Made by a program: the position numbers and the translations under genes
Source: Bacillota bacterium
GTDB taxonomy: Bacteria; Bacillota; Clostridia; Christensenellales; UMGS416
Direction of reading: 5' to 3'
NCBI GenBank assembly: GCA_023410875.1
Contig: JAEYPH010000041.1
Span: forward strand, 1 to 40,086
Length of the DNA stretch: 40,086 bases
The notes under the pieces: generated by a model
What the model saw: the letters and a program-made list of their open reading frames with translations, nothing else
Databases searched by the model: none
What the model was told of the DNA's origin: nothing
Shown here: positions 8,192 to 16,832 of the stretch, piece after piece
Position numbering within the stretch: position 1 is the first letter of the stretch
Layout: the number at the start of each line of letters is the position of its first letter

Positions 8192-9700
8192 CTACGCTCC
8201 CATTTGCGCCTTGAGCGCTTGCACATCGATTTTGCCGTTGAACCGCAGGGGCAGCCTCTCCATAGGAATCAACCGGCGGGGGATCATAAAGGCCGGCAGC
8301 AGCGTGCGCAGATAGGCCGACAGTTCCGCCGGAGATGCCGCAATGCCTTCGTAGAAAAGATACAGAAGCTCCTTATCGGCTTGATACAGGCAGCAGCACT
8401 CCTGCACCTGGGGCATGGACTTTGCGGCGTGTTCGACCTCGCTCATCTCAATGCGGTGGCCCATGTGCTTAATCTGGTTATCCGTGCGCCCGTGGAACCA
8501 CAGCACACCCTGCGCATCATATGAGCCCAGGTCGCCGGTACGGTAGATGGGGTCGGTATACAGCGCGTTGGTGGGATTTTGCACAAACGATGCCGCGGAT
8601 CTGTCGGGGTCCTTAAAATACCCCGATGCCAGGCATGTGCCTCGTACGCAGATTTCTCCCTTGATATCCGGCACACTGATGCGGCGATCGTTTTCATCCA
8701 GCAGCAGGATAGCAGTGTTGCGGTATGGCTTGCCGATGGGTAGTTTCTCCGTTTCCGTCACGATGTGGTCGAAGATATGGTAGGTGCAACTGGCTGTGAT
8801 CTCCGTGGGCCCGTAATGGTTCACATACATCGCATTGGGAAGATATCGCTGCCAGAGTGCCAGGTATTTGGTGGGCATCACAGCCCCGGTAAAAATAACT
8901 TTTTGAATAGCATGGGGTATTTTATACTCAAAGGCGTTCAGCTTAGCCGGGATACACAGGGCCGATACCACCCAGCAGACGGTGGTGACAGCCTTCTCGT
9001 CCAGAAAATCGAACAACCGCGCAGGGAGTGAAAACAGCTTTTTGGGGATAAGTACGGTAGAAGCGCCGGTTTTCATCGGCAGGTACAGGTCGCGTATCGC
9101 CGCGACGTAATCCAGAGGCGCCTGGTTGCCAAACACATCCGCGGATGTGATCTTGGTTACTTCAGTAAAGGCATCGATGTAATCGATCACCGCGCGGTGG
9201 GACGTAACCACACCTTTGGGCACGCCGGTGGAGCCGGAGGTAAAGATGACATACATCGCGTCGGTGTCACAGCAGGACCGCCAGCGGTCCGTCGTGCCCA
9301 ACATGGGCAAAGCCTCGGGGCCGTCCACCACCATCGTCTTGCCCGCGTAGGGCAGGGCTTTGACGGCTGCCTCGGTGGCGCGGTCAGTGAGCACCAGAGC
9401 TGGGTCCACCAGGGCGAAGATGCTTTCGATGCGGTGTGCAGGCAGTTCCGCATCGATGGGGATATAATACCCACCACCATACAGCACCGCCAGATAGCTG
9501 AGTATGGTGTTAATGGATTTCTCCATGATGACGATTACAGGCTCGCCCTGCTGAAAAAAGGGAGTGATGCCCGCGCACAGCGCCAAGGCACGCTCGCGCA
9601 GCGCAGAGAAAGTGATGGACTCCTGCTCATCAGAGAAAACAACCTTTTCGGGATCCTGCGCCCAAGTGTGCTCAAGATACTCTAAAACGTTGATTTGCAT
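8192..9700 (-). CDS. Stand-alone adenylation (DltA-like) ligase with altered pocket
   Basis: This 502-residue AMP-forming ligase is of DltA length. Core motifs are A3 YVIFTSGSTGVPKG (150-163), A5 NHYGPTE (294-300), A7 YRTGD (386-390), A8 GRTDNQIKHMGHRIEMSEVE and the A10 lysine K490 (NGKID). It would activate a small carboxylic acid and load it on the carrier encoded at 4102-4323. By-eye alignment with DltA from NQAP onward is gap-free: the DltA Asp that binds the substrate alpha-amino group is V199 here, with an Asp two positions earlier (D197), and the DltA Cys that governs D-Ala selectivity is T271. D-alanine is therefore doubtful as substrate. GGGAGG lies nine bases before the ATG, behind a good promoter. 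Confidence 0.85.
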   Translation of the reverse strand: MQINVLEYLEHTWAQDPEKVVFSDEQESITFSALRERALALCAGITPFFQQGEPVIVIMEKSINTILSYLAVLYGGGYYIPIDAELPAHRIESIFALVDPALVLTDRATEAAVKALPYAGKTMVVDGPEALPMLGTTDRWRSCCDTDAMYVIFTSGSTGVPKGVVTSHRAVIDYIDAFTEVTKITSADVFGNQAPLDYVAAIRDLYLPMKTGASTVLIPKKLFSLPARLFDFLDEKAVTTVCWVVSALCIPAKLNAFEYKIPHAIQKVIFTGAVMPTKYLALWQRYLPNAMYVNHYGPTEITASCTYHIFDHIVTETEKLPIGKPYRNTAILLLDENDRRISVPDIKGEICVRGTCLASGYFKDPDRSAASFVQNPTNALYTDPIYRTGDLGSYDAQGVLWFHGRTDNQIKHMGHRIEMSEVEHAAKSMPQVQECCCLYQADKELLYLFYEGIAASPAELSAYLRTLLPAFMIPRRLIPMERLPLRFNGKIDVQALKAQMGA

Positions 9701-9730
9701 ACATCAAAACCTCCCGTTTTCACGTGTGTA

Positions 9731-9759
9731 AGTATACTATTGGGAATCTGCCTTTTCAA
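9731..9759 (-). promoter_or_regulatory. Promoter of the ligase-GNAT operon
   Basis: On the minus strand TTGAAA (9754-9759) and TATACT (9731-9736) are separated by exactly 17 bases. The predicted transcript start is about 24 bases before the ligase ATG. Confidence 0.65.
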
Positions 9760-9984
9760 GCGCGAAAGTCCGCTGCCAGGTGATTTGTAGGGAGAAGCCC
9801 TCATCCTTGCGTGATGTTGTGCAATGGGAAAACAAGCTATGGGTTTGCTTCCATATTAGGCGCAGCCTGAAAGCGACTGCAAGGAAATTCACCGTTATAA
9901 CGAAATGATCCCGGTGAGTGTCCGAGCGCAGCGAAATGACATGCTTGTTCTTGGCGATGGGTACGCTACGACCGCCATGAACAT
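9760..9984. other. Non-coding spacer between divergent ligase and topoisomerase genes
   Basis: The gap between the divergent genes spans 9701-10065. Apart from the two promoters noted, this part holds no convincing ORF, hairpin or RNA gene. The octamer CGAAATGA occurs twice, about 37 bases apart, without an obvious role. Confidence 0.5.
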
Positions 9985-10013
9985 TTGCGCAATGCCCAAA
10001 ATTGTGGTATCCT
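9985..10013 (+). promoter_or_regulatory. Candidate promoter of the topoisomerase B gene
   Basis: TTGCGC (9985-9990), 17 bases, then TATCCT (10008-10013) preceded by an extended -10 TGG. The -35 is weak, so this is tentative. Confidence 0.4.
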
Positions 10014-10065
10014 ATGACGTCAGATACAAGATGTGGATGTGTTCCCAAGAACTGGAGGATCCCGG

Positions 10066-12027
10066 ATGTCCGAACGCTACGATGCCAGCGAAATAAAGGT
10101 GCTCGAGGGGTTGGATGCCGTGCGCATGCGCCCGGGCATGTACATCGGCTCCACAGGCTCCCGAGGGCTGCACCACATGCTGCGAGAGATTGTGGACAAC
10201 GCCGTGGACGAGGTGCTGGGCGGCTATGCCGACGAGGTTACCGTGACGCTGCACACCGACGGCAGCGCCACCGTCACCGACAACGGCCGCGGCATCCCCG
10301 TGGACATGCACCCCAAGCTCAAGGTGTCCGGCGTGCAGGTCGTCTACACGCAGCTGCATGCCGGCGGCAAGTTTGAGGGCTCTGCCTACACCTATTCCGG
10401 CGGCCTGCACGGTGTGGGCGCGTCGGTCGTCAACGCGCTGTCCCAGTGGCTCAAGGTGGAAATCCATAAAGACGGCAAGATTTATTTCATGGAATTTGAG
10501 AGCGCCTATTCCACCGGCAAGAAGAAGGTGGAGCCCGGTAAGCCCAAGGGCCCGCTGCAGGAGATGGGCAAAACCTTTGAGAAGGGCAGTCGCGTGACGT
10601 TCAAGCCCGACCCGGCGGTGTTTGAGACCACGCGCTTCTCCCGCGAGCAGGTGGAGCGCACGCTGCGGGAGCTGGCCTTTCTGAACCGCGGCATGAAGAT
10701 GGTCTTTACCGACGAGCGCCTGGAGGCGGGGGAGGCCGAGCCCTACCGCAAGAGCTTCCACTACGAGGGCGGCGTCAGCGATTTTGTGAAGTACCTGAAC
10801 GCCGAGAAGACACCGCTGCACGAGCCGCCCATCCTGCTGGAGGGCCGCGTGGGCGATATGGAGATTCTGCTTTCCATGCAATATACCGACAGTTACACCG
10901 AGAGCGTGTTCTCCTACGTCAACAACATCCCCACGACCGAGGGCGGCATGCACGAGACCGGTTTTCGCGCGGCGCTCACCAAGGTCATGAACGATTATAT
11001 CCGGCGCAACAACCTCATAAAGGAGAAGGACGCCGCCCTGAGCGGCGAGGACTTCCGCGAGGGGCTGACCGCCGTGCTGGCCATGAAGATGCGCAACGTG
11101 CAGTTCGAGGGCCAGACCAAGACGAAGCTGGGCAACACTGAGGCCCGCCAGGCCGTGGAAAGCCTTGTCAGCGAAAAACTGCCTATCTATCTCAATGACC
11201 TTAAGAACGCCGATGCCGCCCAGAAGGTCGTGGAGAAGGCGCTGCACGCCGCCCATGTGCGCGAGGCCGCCCGCAAGGCCAAGGACCTGGCCCGCAAGAA
11301 GAACTCGTTGGAGGGCGCGCCGCTGGTGGGCAAACTCAGTTCCTGCACCGGCCGCAAGCCCGAGGAGAACGAGCTTTTCCTCGTGGAGGGCGATTCCGCC
11401 GGCGGCTCTGCCAAGCAGGGCCGTGACCGGCGCTTTCAGGCCATACTGCCGCTGCGGGGCAAGCCGCTCAACTGTGAGCGCAAACGCCTGGACGCGGTGC
11501 TGGCCAACGAGGAGTACCGCTCCATCATCACGGCGCTGGGCACCGGCATCGATGAGGACTTCGACGTGACCAACCTGCGCTATCACAAGGTTATTATCCT
11601 GAGCGATGCCGACCAGGACGGCGCCCACATCCGCGCCATCCTGCTGACGTTCTTCTTCCGCTACATGAAGGAGCTCATTACCGACGGGCATCTGTTCATC
11701 GGCCAGCCGCCGCTGTACCGCGTCAAGCGCGGCAACAACACGATTTATTGCTACGACGACCGGGAGCTGGAGCGCGTGACCGCCGACATTGGCCGCGGCT
11801 ATGAGCTGCAGCGCTACAAAGGCCTGGGGGAGATGAACCCCGAACAGCTTTGGGAGACCACGATGAACCCAGGCAACCGCAAGCTTGTGCGCGTGAACGT
11901 GGAGGATGCCGCCGACGCCGACCGCATGATCACGATTCTCATGGGTGACAAGGTGGAGCCCAGAAGGGATTACATCATCGAGCACGCGTACTTCAACAAA
12001 GAGGATAAGTTTGTAAAGACAATCTAA
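10066..12027 (+). CDS. Type IIA DNA topoisomerase subunit B (GyrB/ParE type)
   Basis: The 653-residue product has a GHKL ATPase domain (EIVDNAVDEVLGGY near residue 41-54, DNGRGIP, SGGLHGVGASVVNAL), a transducer domain with QTKTKLGN, and a Toprim domain with EGDSAGGSAKQGRDRRFQA (E441) and DADQDG (D514, D516, D518). It pairs with the A subunit downstream to pass one DNA duplex through another with ATP. The ATG at 10066 has GGAGG seven bases upstream; the in-frame ATG at 10033 has no ribosome site. The toprim entry motif reads LVGKLSSC rather than the LPGKLADC familiar from main-line GyrB and ParE. Together with the partner's missing GyrA box this favours a topo IV-like or accessory pair over the main gyrase, but the sequence alone does not settle it. 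Confidence 0.9.
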   Translation: MSERYDASEIKVLEGLDAVRMRPGMYIGSTGSRGLHHMLREIVDNAVDEVLGGYADEVTVTLHTDGSATVTDNGRGIPVDMHPKLKVSGVQVVYTQLHAGGKFEGSAYTYSGGLHGVGASVVNALSQWLKVEIHKDGKIYFMEFESAYSTGKKKVEPGKPKGPLQEMGKTFEKGSRVTFKPDPAVFETTRFSREQVERTLRELAFLNRGMKMVFTDERLEAGEAEPYRKSFHYEGGVSDFVKYLNAEKTPLHEPPILLEGRVGDMEILLSMQYTDSYTESVFSYVNNIPTTEGGMHETGFRAALTKVMNDYIRRNNLIKEKDAALSGEDFREGLTAVLAMKMRNVQFEGQTKTKLGNTEARQAVESLVSEKLPIYLNDLKNADAAQKVVEKALHAAHVREAARKAKDLARKKNSLEGAPLVGKLSSCTGRKPEENELFLVEGDSAGGSAKQGRDRRFQAILPLRGKPLNCERKRLDAVLANEEYRSIITALGTGIDEDFDVTNLRYHKVIILSDADQDGAHIRAILLTFFFRYMKELITDGHLFIGQPPLYRVKRGNNTIYCYDDRELERVTADIGRGYELQRYKGLGEMNPEQLWETTMNPGNRKLVRVNVEDAADADRMITILMGDKVEPRRDYIIEHAYFNKEDKFVKTI

Positions 12028-12085
12028 ATAGGTACTCCGTTGCTGAGGCTGTTCAGTCCTTATGCCCAGCGGAACTGCAAGAATT

Positions 12086-12221
12086 TCGCGCCTTTGGGCG
12101 CGACCTGCGCACCACTTCGCCGGCATCCAGCCGGCTGAAGCGGCAAAGCCGCTTCCAGTGGTGCTGGGCTGCGGCGCATCCTGCGCCAAGGCCAAAGGGC
12201 TTTCCGGTCGCCCTTTGGAAA
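12086..12221. repeat. Run of five short palindromes between the topoisomerase genes
   Basis: Five hairpins follow each other: 12086-12103 (TCGCGCC/GGCGCGA), 12119-12135 (GCCGGC twice), 12139-12153 (AGCGGC/GCCGCT), 12173-12187 (GGCGCA/TGCGCC) and 12192-12218 (CCAAAGGG/CCCTTTGG). Bases 12192-12221 recur exactly, inverted, at 91-120. The block fills most of the gap between the subunit genes, so it would lie in any shared mRNA. Confidence 0.75.
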
Positions 12222-12280
12222 CCTTCGGCTCCTATATTATGGCTGAGTAGTGATAGCAGAAAGAAAAGGGAGAGAGACCC

Positions 12281-14743
12281 ATGCCACAGAAACCCGACGA
12301 CAAGCAGCCGCCCCGCGGCGAAGAGATCATAGAGCAGGCCTTTGAAGACGTCATCCACCATTCGATGATGCCCTACGCCGAGACGGTCATACTGGACCGT
12401 GCCCTGCCCCGGGTGGAGGACGGCCTCAAGCCCGTGCAGCGGCGCATCCTGTATACGATGATGGAGCTGGGCGTGACGCCGGACAAGCCCCACCGCAAGT
12501 CTGCCCGTATTGTCGGCGATACCATGGGTAAATACCACCCCCACGGCGATTCCTCGATCTACGAGGCCATGGTGCGCATGGCCCAGGGTTTCAACATGCG
12601 GGGCCTGCTGGTGGATGGCCACGGCAACTACGGCTCCGTGGATGGCGACAACGCCGCAGCCATGCGCTATACCGAGGCCCGCATGGCCCCGCTGGCGCTG
12701 GAGCTGCTGCGGGACATCGACAAGGACACCGTGAGCTTCTCCTTCAACTTCGATGACACGATGAAGGAGCCGGACATGCTGCCCGGACGCTACCCGAACC
12801 TGCTGGTCAACGGCGCCATGGGCATCGCCGTGGGCCTTGCTACCAACATACCGACCCACAACCTGGGCGAGGCCATCGATTGCGTCGTGGCCCAGATCGA
12901 CAACCCCGACATCACGCTGGACGGCCTGATGGTGCACCTGAAAGGCCCGGACTTCCCGACTGGCGGGTCCATCATCGGCACCGACGGCATCCGAGCGGCC
13001 TATGAGACCGGCCGCGGCAAGGTCGTCATCCGCGCCAAGACCGAGATAGAGCGCCTGAACGCCGGCAAACAGGCCATCGTCATCACCGAGCTGCCCTATC
13101 AGGTCAACAAGGCCAACATGCTGGAGAAGATACTGGCCCTGCAGGAGGCGCAGAAGAGCATTCTTGGCGGCATCAGCGACATCCGCGATGAGAGCGACCG
13201 CAACGGCATGCGCGCCGTTATCGAGCTCAAGAAGGACGCCGACGCCGAGAAGATTCTGGAATACCTGTACAAATACTCCGATCTGCAGGTCAACTACAAC
13301 GTGAACATGGTGGCCATCGCCGATGGCAAGCCCATGCTGCTGAATATCAAACGCATCAACGAATACTACATCCGCCACCAGCAGGACGTGGTGCTGCGCC
13401 GCACCCGCTACGACCTGGAGAAGGCCGAGGAGCGCGAGCACATCCTGGAAGGCCTGCTGATCGCCGTGGCCAACATCGACGAAGTCGTGCGCATCATCCG
13501 CCAGAGCAAATCGGTGCCCGACGCCAAGCAGAACCTGATGCGCCGCTTCGAGCTGACCGGCGTGCAAGCCCAGGCCATCCTCGATATGCGCCTGGCGAGG
13601 CTCACGAACCTGGAGGTGCTCAAGCTCAAGGAAGAGCTGGACGAGGTGCGCAAGCTGATCGCCGAGCTCAAGAGCATACTGGCCAGCACCAAGAAGCTGA
13701 TGAACGTCATCAAGCGCGAGCTGCTGGAGATCAAGAAGAACTATGCCGACCCCCGGCGCACGGTGCTCGTGCACGCCGAGGCCGTCAAGGAGTTCAAGGC
13801 CGAGGATTTCGTCGTCGTGGAGGAGACCGTCATCGTGGCCACCGCCGACGGTTATGTCAAGCGCATACAGCCCAATGCCTATGGCCGCAGCAACCGCGCC
13901 GCGCCGCCGGACGGCCTGAGCGCCCAGGATTCTGTCAAGTTCGTGGCCACCGGCACCACGGCGCAGAAGGTGTTCGCCTTCACCGACGCTGGCTCCATGG
14001 TGCAGCTCTCCGTGGCCGACCTGCCGGACATGCGCTGGCGCGACCGCGGCGAGCACTTAAGCGCGCTGGTGCACGGCTATGGCAAGGAGGAGCGCCTGGT
14101 GTCGCTGTGGGTGTGGGACAAGCTGCCCGCCGGGCACTTCGTGTTCTTTACCGAGAGCGGCCTGGTCAAGAAGACTGCCGCCGCCGAATATGAGGCCCGC
14201 ACCCGCCGCATCGTCGCCTGCGGCTTAAAAGATGGCGACCGCGTGCTGACCGTGGAGCATGTGGCCGAAGACGCCGATGTCAGCGCCGCCGTGATTACCC
14301 GCGACGGTATGGCGTTTTCCTTCAAGCTGGCCACCGTGGAGCCCATCGGCCGCGCGGCCAAGGGCGTCAAGGCCATCACGCTGGGCGAGGGCGACGCTGT
14401 GCTCGCGGCTTTTCCGTTCCAGCCGCTGGATGAGATCGCGCTGCTGACCGACAAGGGCTTCGGCAAGCGCATCTTTGCCATGGATCTGCCCAGCCTGGGC
14501 CGCGCCAGCAAGGGCGTCAAGGCCGTCAGCTTCACCAAGAAGGGCGGCGGCACGCGCCTTTCGGCGGCGGTGCGCCTGGCTGCCGGCGCGCCGGTGGATT
14601 TGCAGATCACCCAGGCCCGCAGCGGGGAGACCACCGTGAACACCGGCGCGCTGTCGCTGGAAAGCCTGGCATCCACGGGCAAGCAGATGGTGCTCGTGAT
14701 GATGGACGACGATATCGTACGGGTAACGACGCTGACCAATTGA
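12281..14743 (+). CDS. Type IIA DNA topoisomerase subunit A, no GyrA box (ParC-like)
   Basis: The 820-residue A subunit has the winged-helix breakage domain with catalytic tyrosine Y130 (AMRYTEARM), a coiled-coil/tower region, and a C-terminal beta-pinwheel with blade motifs such as GRAAKGVKA and GRASKGVKA. At the site where gyrases carry QRRGGKG, residues 536-545 read R-S-N-R-A-A-P-P-D-G, so the GyrA box needed for negative supercoiling is missing. The quinolone-site residues are the sensitive type (S91 and E95 in HPHGDSSIYE). GGGAGAGA lies upstream of the ATG, after a palindrome-filled gap behind the B subunit. The most likely identity is a topo IV-type decatenase or second topoisomerase. 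Confidence 0.9.
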   Translation: MPQKPDDKQPPRGEEIIEQAFEDVIHHSMMPYAETVILDRALPRVEDGLKPVQRRILYTMMELGVTPDKPHRKSARIVGDTMGKYHPHGDSSIYEAMVRMAQGFNMRGLLVDGHGNYGSVDGDNAAAMRYTEARMAPLALELLRDIDKDTVSFSFNFDDTMKEPDMLPGRYPNLLVNGAMGIAVGLATNIPTHNLGEAIDCVVAQIDNPDITLDGLMVHLKGPDFPTGGSIIGTDGIRAAYETGRGKVVIRAKTEIERLNAGKQAIVITELPYQVNKANMLEKILALQEAQKSILGGISDIRDESDRNGMRAVIELKKDADAEKILEYLYKYSDLQVNYNVNMVAIADGKPMLLNIKRINEYYIRHQQDVVLRRTRYDLEKAEEREHILEGLLIAVANIDEVVRIIRQSKSVPDAKQNLMRRFELTGVQAQAILDMRLARLTNLEVLKLKEELDEVRKLIAELKSILASTKKLMNVIKRELLEIKKNYADPRRTVLVHAEAVKEFKAEDFVVVEETVIVATADGYVKRIQPNAYGRSNRAAPPDGLSAQDSVKFVATGTTAQKVFAFTDAGSMVQLSVADLPDMRWRDRGEHLSALVHGYGKEERLVSLWVWDKLPAGHFVFFTESGLVKKTAAAEYEARTRRIVACGLKDGDRVLTVEHVAEDADVSAAVITRDGMAFSFKLATVEPIGRAAKGVKAITLGEGDAVLAAFPFQPLDEIALLTDKGFGKRIFAMDLPSLGRASKGVKAVSFTKKGGGTRLSAAVRLAAGAPVDLQITQARSGETTVNTGALSLESLASTGKQMVLVMMDDDIVRVTTLTN

Positions 14744-14796
14744 TCAGCTTCTTAATATCGAAGCCAAGATTTTGCCACAAAAGGTCAGCAGACTAT

Positions 14797-14911
14797 GCCT
14801 TCCCCTTGAGGGGAAGGTGGCGCGTAGCGCCGGATGAGGTGTTTAGCGCGGAAAGAAGTTCTCACCTCATCAGTCGCCTGCGGCGACAGCTTCCCCTCCA
14901 GGGGAAGCCTT
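14797..14911. repeat. Dispersed inverted-repeat element (hairpin-rich, about 115 bp)
   Basis: The element is bounded by two self-complementary hairpins (CCTTCCCC-TTGA-GGGGAAGG at the left, GCTTCCCCTCCAGGGGAAGC at the right). Inner arms GATGAGGTG (14833-14841) and CACCTCATC (14863-14871) pair, and TCGCCTGCGGCGA forms another hairpin. It carries no ORF. From memory, similar GGGGAAGG...GATGAGGTG elements are scattered through Clostridia genomes. Confidence 0.7.
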
Positions 14912-14934
14912 AAGTGGTTACTTTATTAACAAAG

Positions 14935-14963
14935 ACAGCCCGCCGGCATCGCCGGTGGGCTGT
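14935..14963 (-). terminator. Terminator of the DUF1801 gene
   Basis: ACAGCCCGCCGG pairs with CCGGTGGGCTGT (one G-T pair) around a five-base loop. On the minus strand the hairpin is followed by TCTTTGTT, 13 bases after the stop codon at 14977. Confidence 0.8.
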
Positions 14964-14976
14964 TGCTTGTAACGTA

Positions 14977-15378
14977 TTATTTCTTCTTAGCTGCCGCCTT
15001 GGCATCTGCCTTGGCCTGCGCCTCGTCGCGGTTCTCCTGCACCCGGAAGGCGGCGATGCGCCCGATCAGGTCGAAGGGGATGGGCTTGGCATAGGGGAAC
15101 TGCACCGCTCCCTTGGATGTTTTATAGCCTGTAAACTCCTGCGCGAAGCGTTCCATACCGCTCAGGCCCGGGTAGATGCCCAGATGGTTTTTTTGGGCGG
15201 CAAAGTGAATCACGTTGCCGTGCAGCGCATAGGTCGGCATGCCCCAACTGATCTTCTCCTGGGCATCGGGCGCGGCGGCGCGGATGACGGAACGGGCCTG
15301 CTGCAGCACGGCCTGGATCTCCTGGGAGAACTGGGCGATGTATTCGTCGATGGTCGCGGGTGTCGCGTTGTTGTCCAT
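14977..15378 (-). CDS. DUF1801 (YdhG-like) family protein
   Basis: The 133-residue product matches the DUF1801/YdhG family: an N-terminal helical part (TIDEYIAQFSQEIQAVLQQA), then ISWGMPTYALHGNVIHFAAQKNHLGIYP and a Lys-rich tail. Members are small cytosolic proteins; some are described as frataxin-like iron proteins, but this role is not demonstrable here. The start at 15378 has AAAGG nine bases upstream, better than the earlier in-frame starts at 15414 and 15387. The gene is single, with its own terminator. Confidence 0.8.
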   Translation of the reverse strand: MDNNATPATIDEYIAQFSQEIQAVLQQARSVIRAAAPDAQEKISWGMPTYALHGNVIHFAAQKNHLGIYPGLSGMERFAQEFTGYKTSKGAVQFPYAKPIPFDLIGRIAAFRVQENRDEAQAKADAKAAAKKK

Positions 15379-15592
15379 GGCGCTCATCCTTTCATGGGCT
15401 GGCTTTTGTAGCATGACTTATTATACAACCGATCGAGCCTCGCTTCCATGCATCCGGTCACAATGAGACCTGGCCGACTCTTTTCGCATTTTGGGTGGTA
15501 CGGGCGAATACAAGCAGGGTTATTGAGTCTATCGTGGAATCTTCAATTGGATAATATTGCGTGTATATTCCATATTCAGGAGAGTGATACAC

Positions 15593-16723
15593 ATGAATAA
15601 CCGTGAACGTTTCCATGCGATCATGAACTATCAGTGCTATGACCGCCTGCCCGTCGTGCACTTCAGCTACTGGACCGATACGCTGGACAAATGGTGCGCC
15701 GAGGGGCACATCACTCCGCAGGAGCGCGCGGGCATCTCTGACGGCACCCGGGAGGAGACGGCCGTGTCCGCGCGTCTGGGTTTTGACTTCAACTATTACA
15801 ACACCTATCAGGACCTTTCGGGGTTCTCGTCGCTGTTCCCGGCCTTTGAGGAGCAAATCGTCGAGGAGAGGCCGGACGGTTCGCAGGTCGTACGCAACAG
15901 CGACGGGGCGTTGGTGATCAACCGACCGGACGCGGGCTCCATCCACGCGGAGGTTGGGCACACGCTGGTGGACAGGAAATCCTGGGAGGAGCACTATCTG
16001 CCCAGGCTGCAGTATACACAGGCGCGCTTCGACAACGCGGCGCTTAAGCGGATCGTGGAGCAAAGCGCAAACCGGGATTATCCACTCGGTCTTTATTGCA
16101 AAAGCCTGCTGGGGCAGGTGCGCAACTGGCTGGGTGTCGTGAACTTAAGCTACCTGTATATCGACGACGAGCCTTTGTTCCGCGAGATCATCGACACGGT
16201 CGGAACCCTATGCTATCAGGTGACCGAACGGGTGCTGAAATCCGGCGCGCGGTTTGATTTCGGACACTTCTGGGAGGACATCTGCTTTAAGAACGGTCCG
16301 CTGATTGCGCCCGGCGTGTTCCGGGAGTATGTCGGCCCCCATTACGGGCGCATCTCCGGCTTGCTGAACGCCCACGGCATCTCCATCGTGTCGCTGGACT
16401 GCGACGGGTGGATCGACGCGTTGATCTCCGTATGGCTGGACAATGGCGTGAACACGATGTTCCCCATCGAGGTGGGCACCTGGGGAGGCAGCATCGGCCC
16501 GTGGCGACAAAAATACGGCAGGGTGATCCGCGGCGTGGGCGGCATGGACAAGCGGGTGTTCGCCTATGACTACGCGGCGGTGGACCGGGAAATCGATCGC
16601 CTGCGACCGCTGGTGGAGCTGGGCGGATTCATTCCATGCCCCGACCACCGCATTGCGCCGGACGCAAAATGGGAAAATGTGCAGTACTACTGCGACAGGA
16701 TGAGGACGGTGTTTGGGGGATAA
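15593..16723 (+). CDS. UroD/MtaA-superfamily protein 1
   Basis: This 376-residue protein has the TIM-barrel layout of the uroporphyrinogen decarboxylase / cobamide methyltransferase family: N-terminal MNNRERFHAIMNYQCYDRLPV and C-terminal GGFIPCPDHRIAPDAKWENV. At the position where zinc methyltransferases have H-x-C-G it reads D269-C270-D271-G. It therefore lacks the classical zinc pair and is probably not a heme-pathway enzyme. It resembles protein 4 at 35008 more than 2 or 3. AGGAGAG precedes the ATG at 15593; the ORF's earlier start at 15557 has no ribosome site. It is convergent with the permease and flavoprotein genes. Substrate unknown; methyl transfer on a small molecule is possible. 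Confidence 0.75.
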   Translation: MNNRERFHAIMNYQCYDRLPVVHFSYWTDTLDKWCAEGHITPQERAGISDGTREETAVSARLGFDFNYYNTYQDLSGFSSLFPAFEEQIVEERPDGSQVVRNSDGALVINRPDAGSIHAEVGHTLVDRKSWEEHYLPRLQYTQARFDNAALKRIVEQSANRDYPLGLYCKSLLGQVRNWLGVVNLSYLYIDDEPLFREIIDTVGTLCYQVTERVLKSGARFDFGHFWEDICFKNGPLIAPGVFREYVGPHYGRISGLLNAHGISIVSLDCDGWIDALISVWLDNGVNTMFPIEVGTWGGSIGPWRQKYGRVIRGVGGMDKRVFAYDYAAVDREIDRLRPLVELGGFIPCPDHRIAPDAKWENVQYYCDRMRTVFGG

Positions 16724-16770
16724 ATTCTGACAACCCCAGCAACTCTATGATAAACAGGTGAGAAAGTGCA

Positions 16771-16798
16771 CGCGCCCGCGGATGGACCGGCGGGCGCG
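16771..16798. terminator. Bidirectional-type hairpin between convergent genes
   Basis: A perfect nine-base GC stem (CGCGCCCGC/GCGGGCGCG) lies between the stops of the UroD-like gene and the permease gene. TTTTATT follows on the plus strand and CTTTCT on the minus strand. Confidence 0.6.
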
Positions 16799-16832
16799 CG
16801 GCGCTGTTTTATTCCAGCAGATTGTATCGGCT

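Noticed and set aside
12081..12221. CRISPR array or riboswitch between the topoisomerase genes
   Set aside because: The hairpins differ in sequence and spacing with no repeat-spacer periodicity, and no conserved riboswitch core was recognised.
12536..12565. Quinolone-resistance change in the topoisomerase A subunit
   Set aside because: The two key positions are Ser and Glu, as in sensitive Gram-positive enzymes.
15593..16723. Heme-pathway hemE gene
   Set aside because: The sequence is a divergent UroD-superfamily member beside transporter and flavoprotein genes, with no other heme genes nearby, and similar paralogues cluster in the glycan locus.
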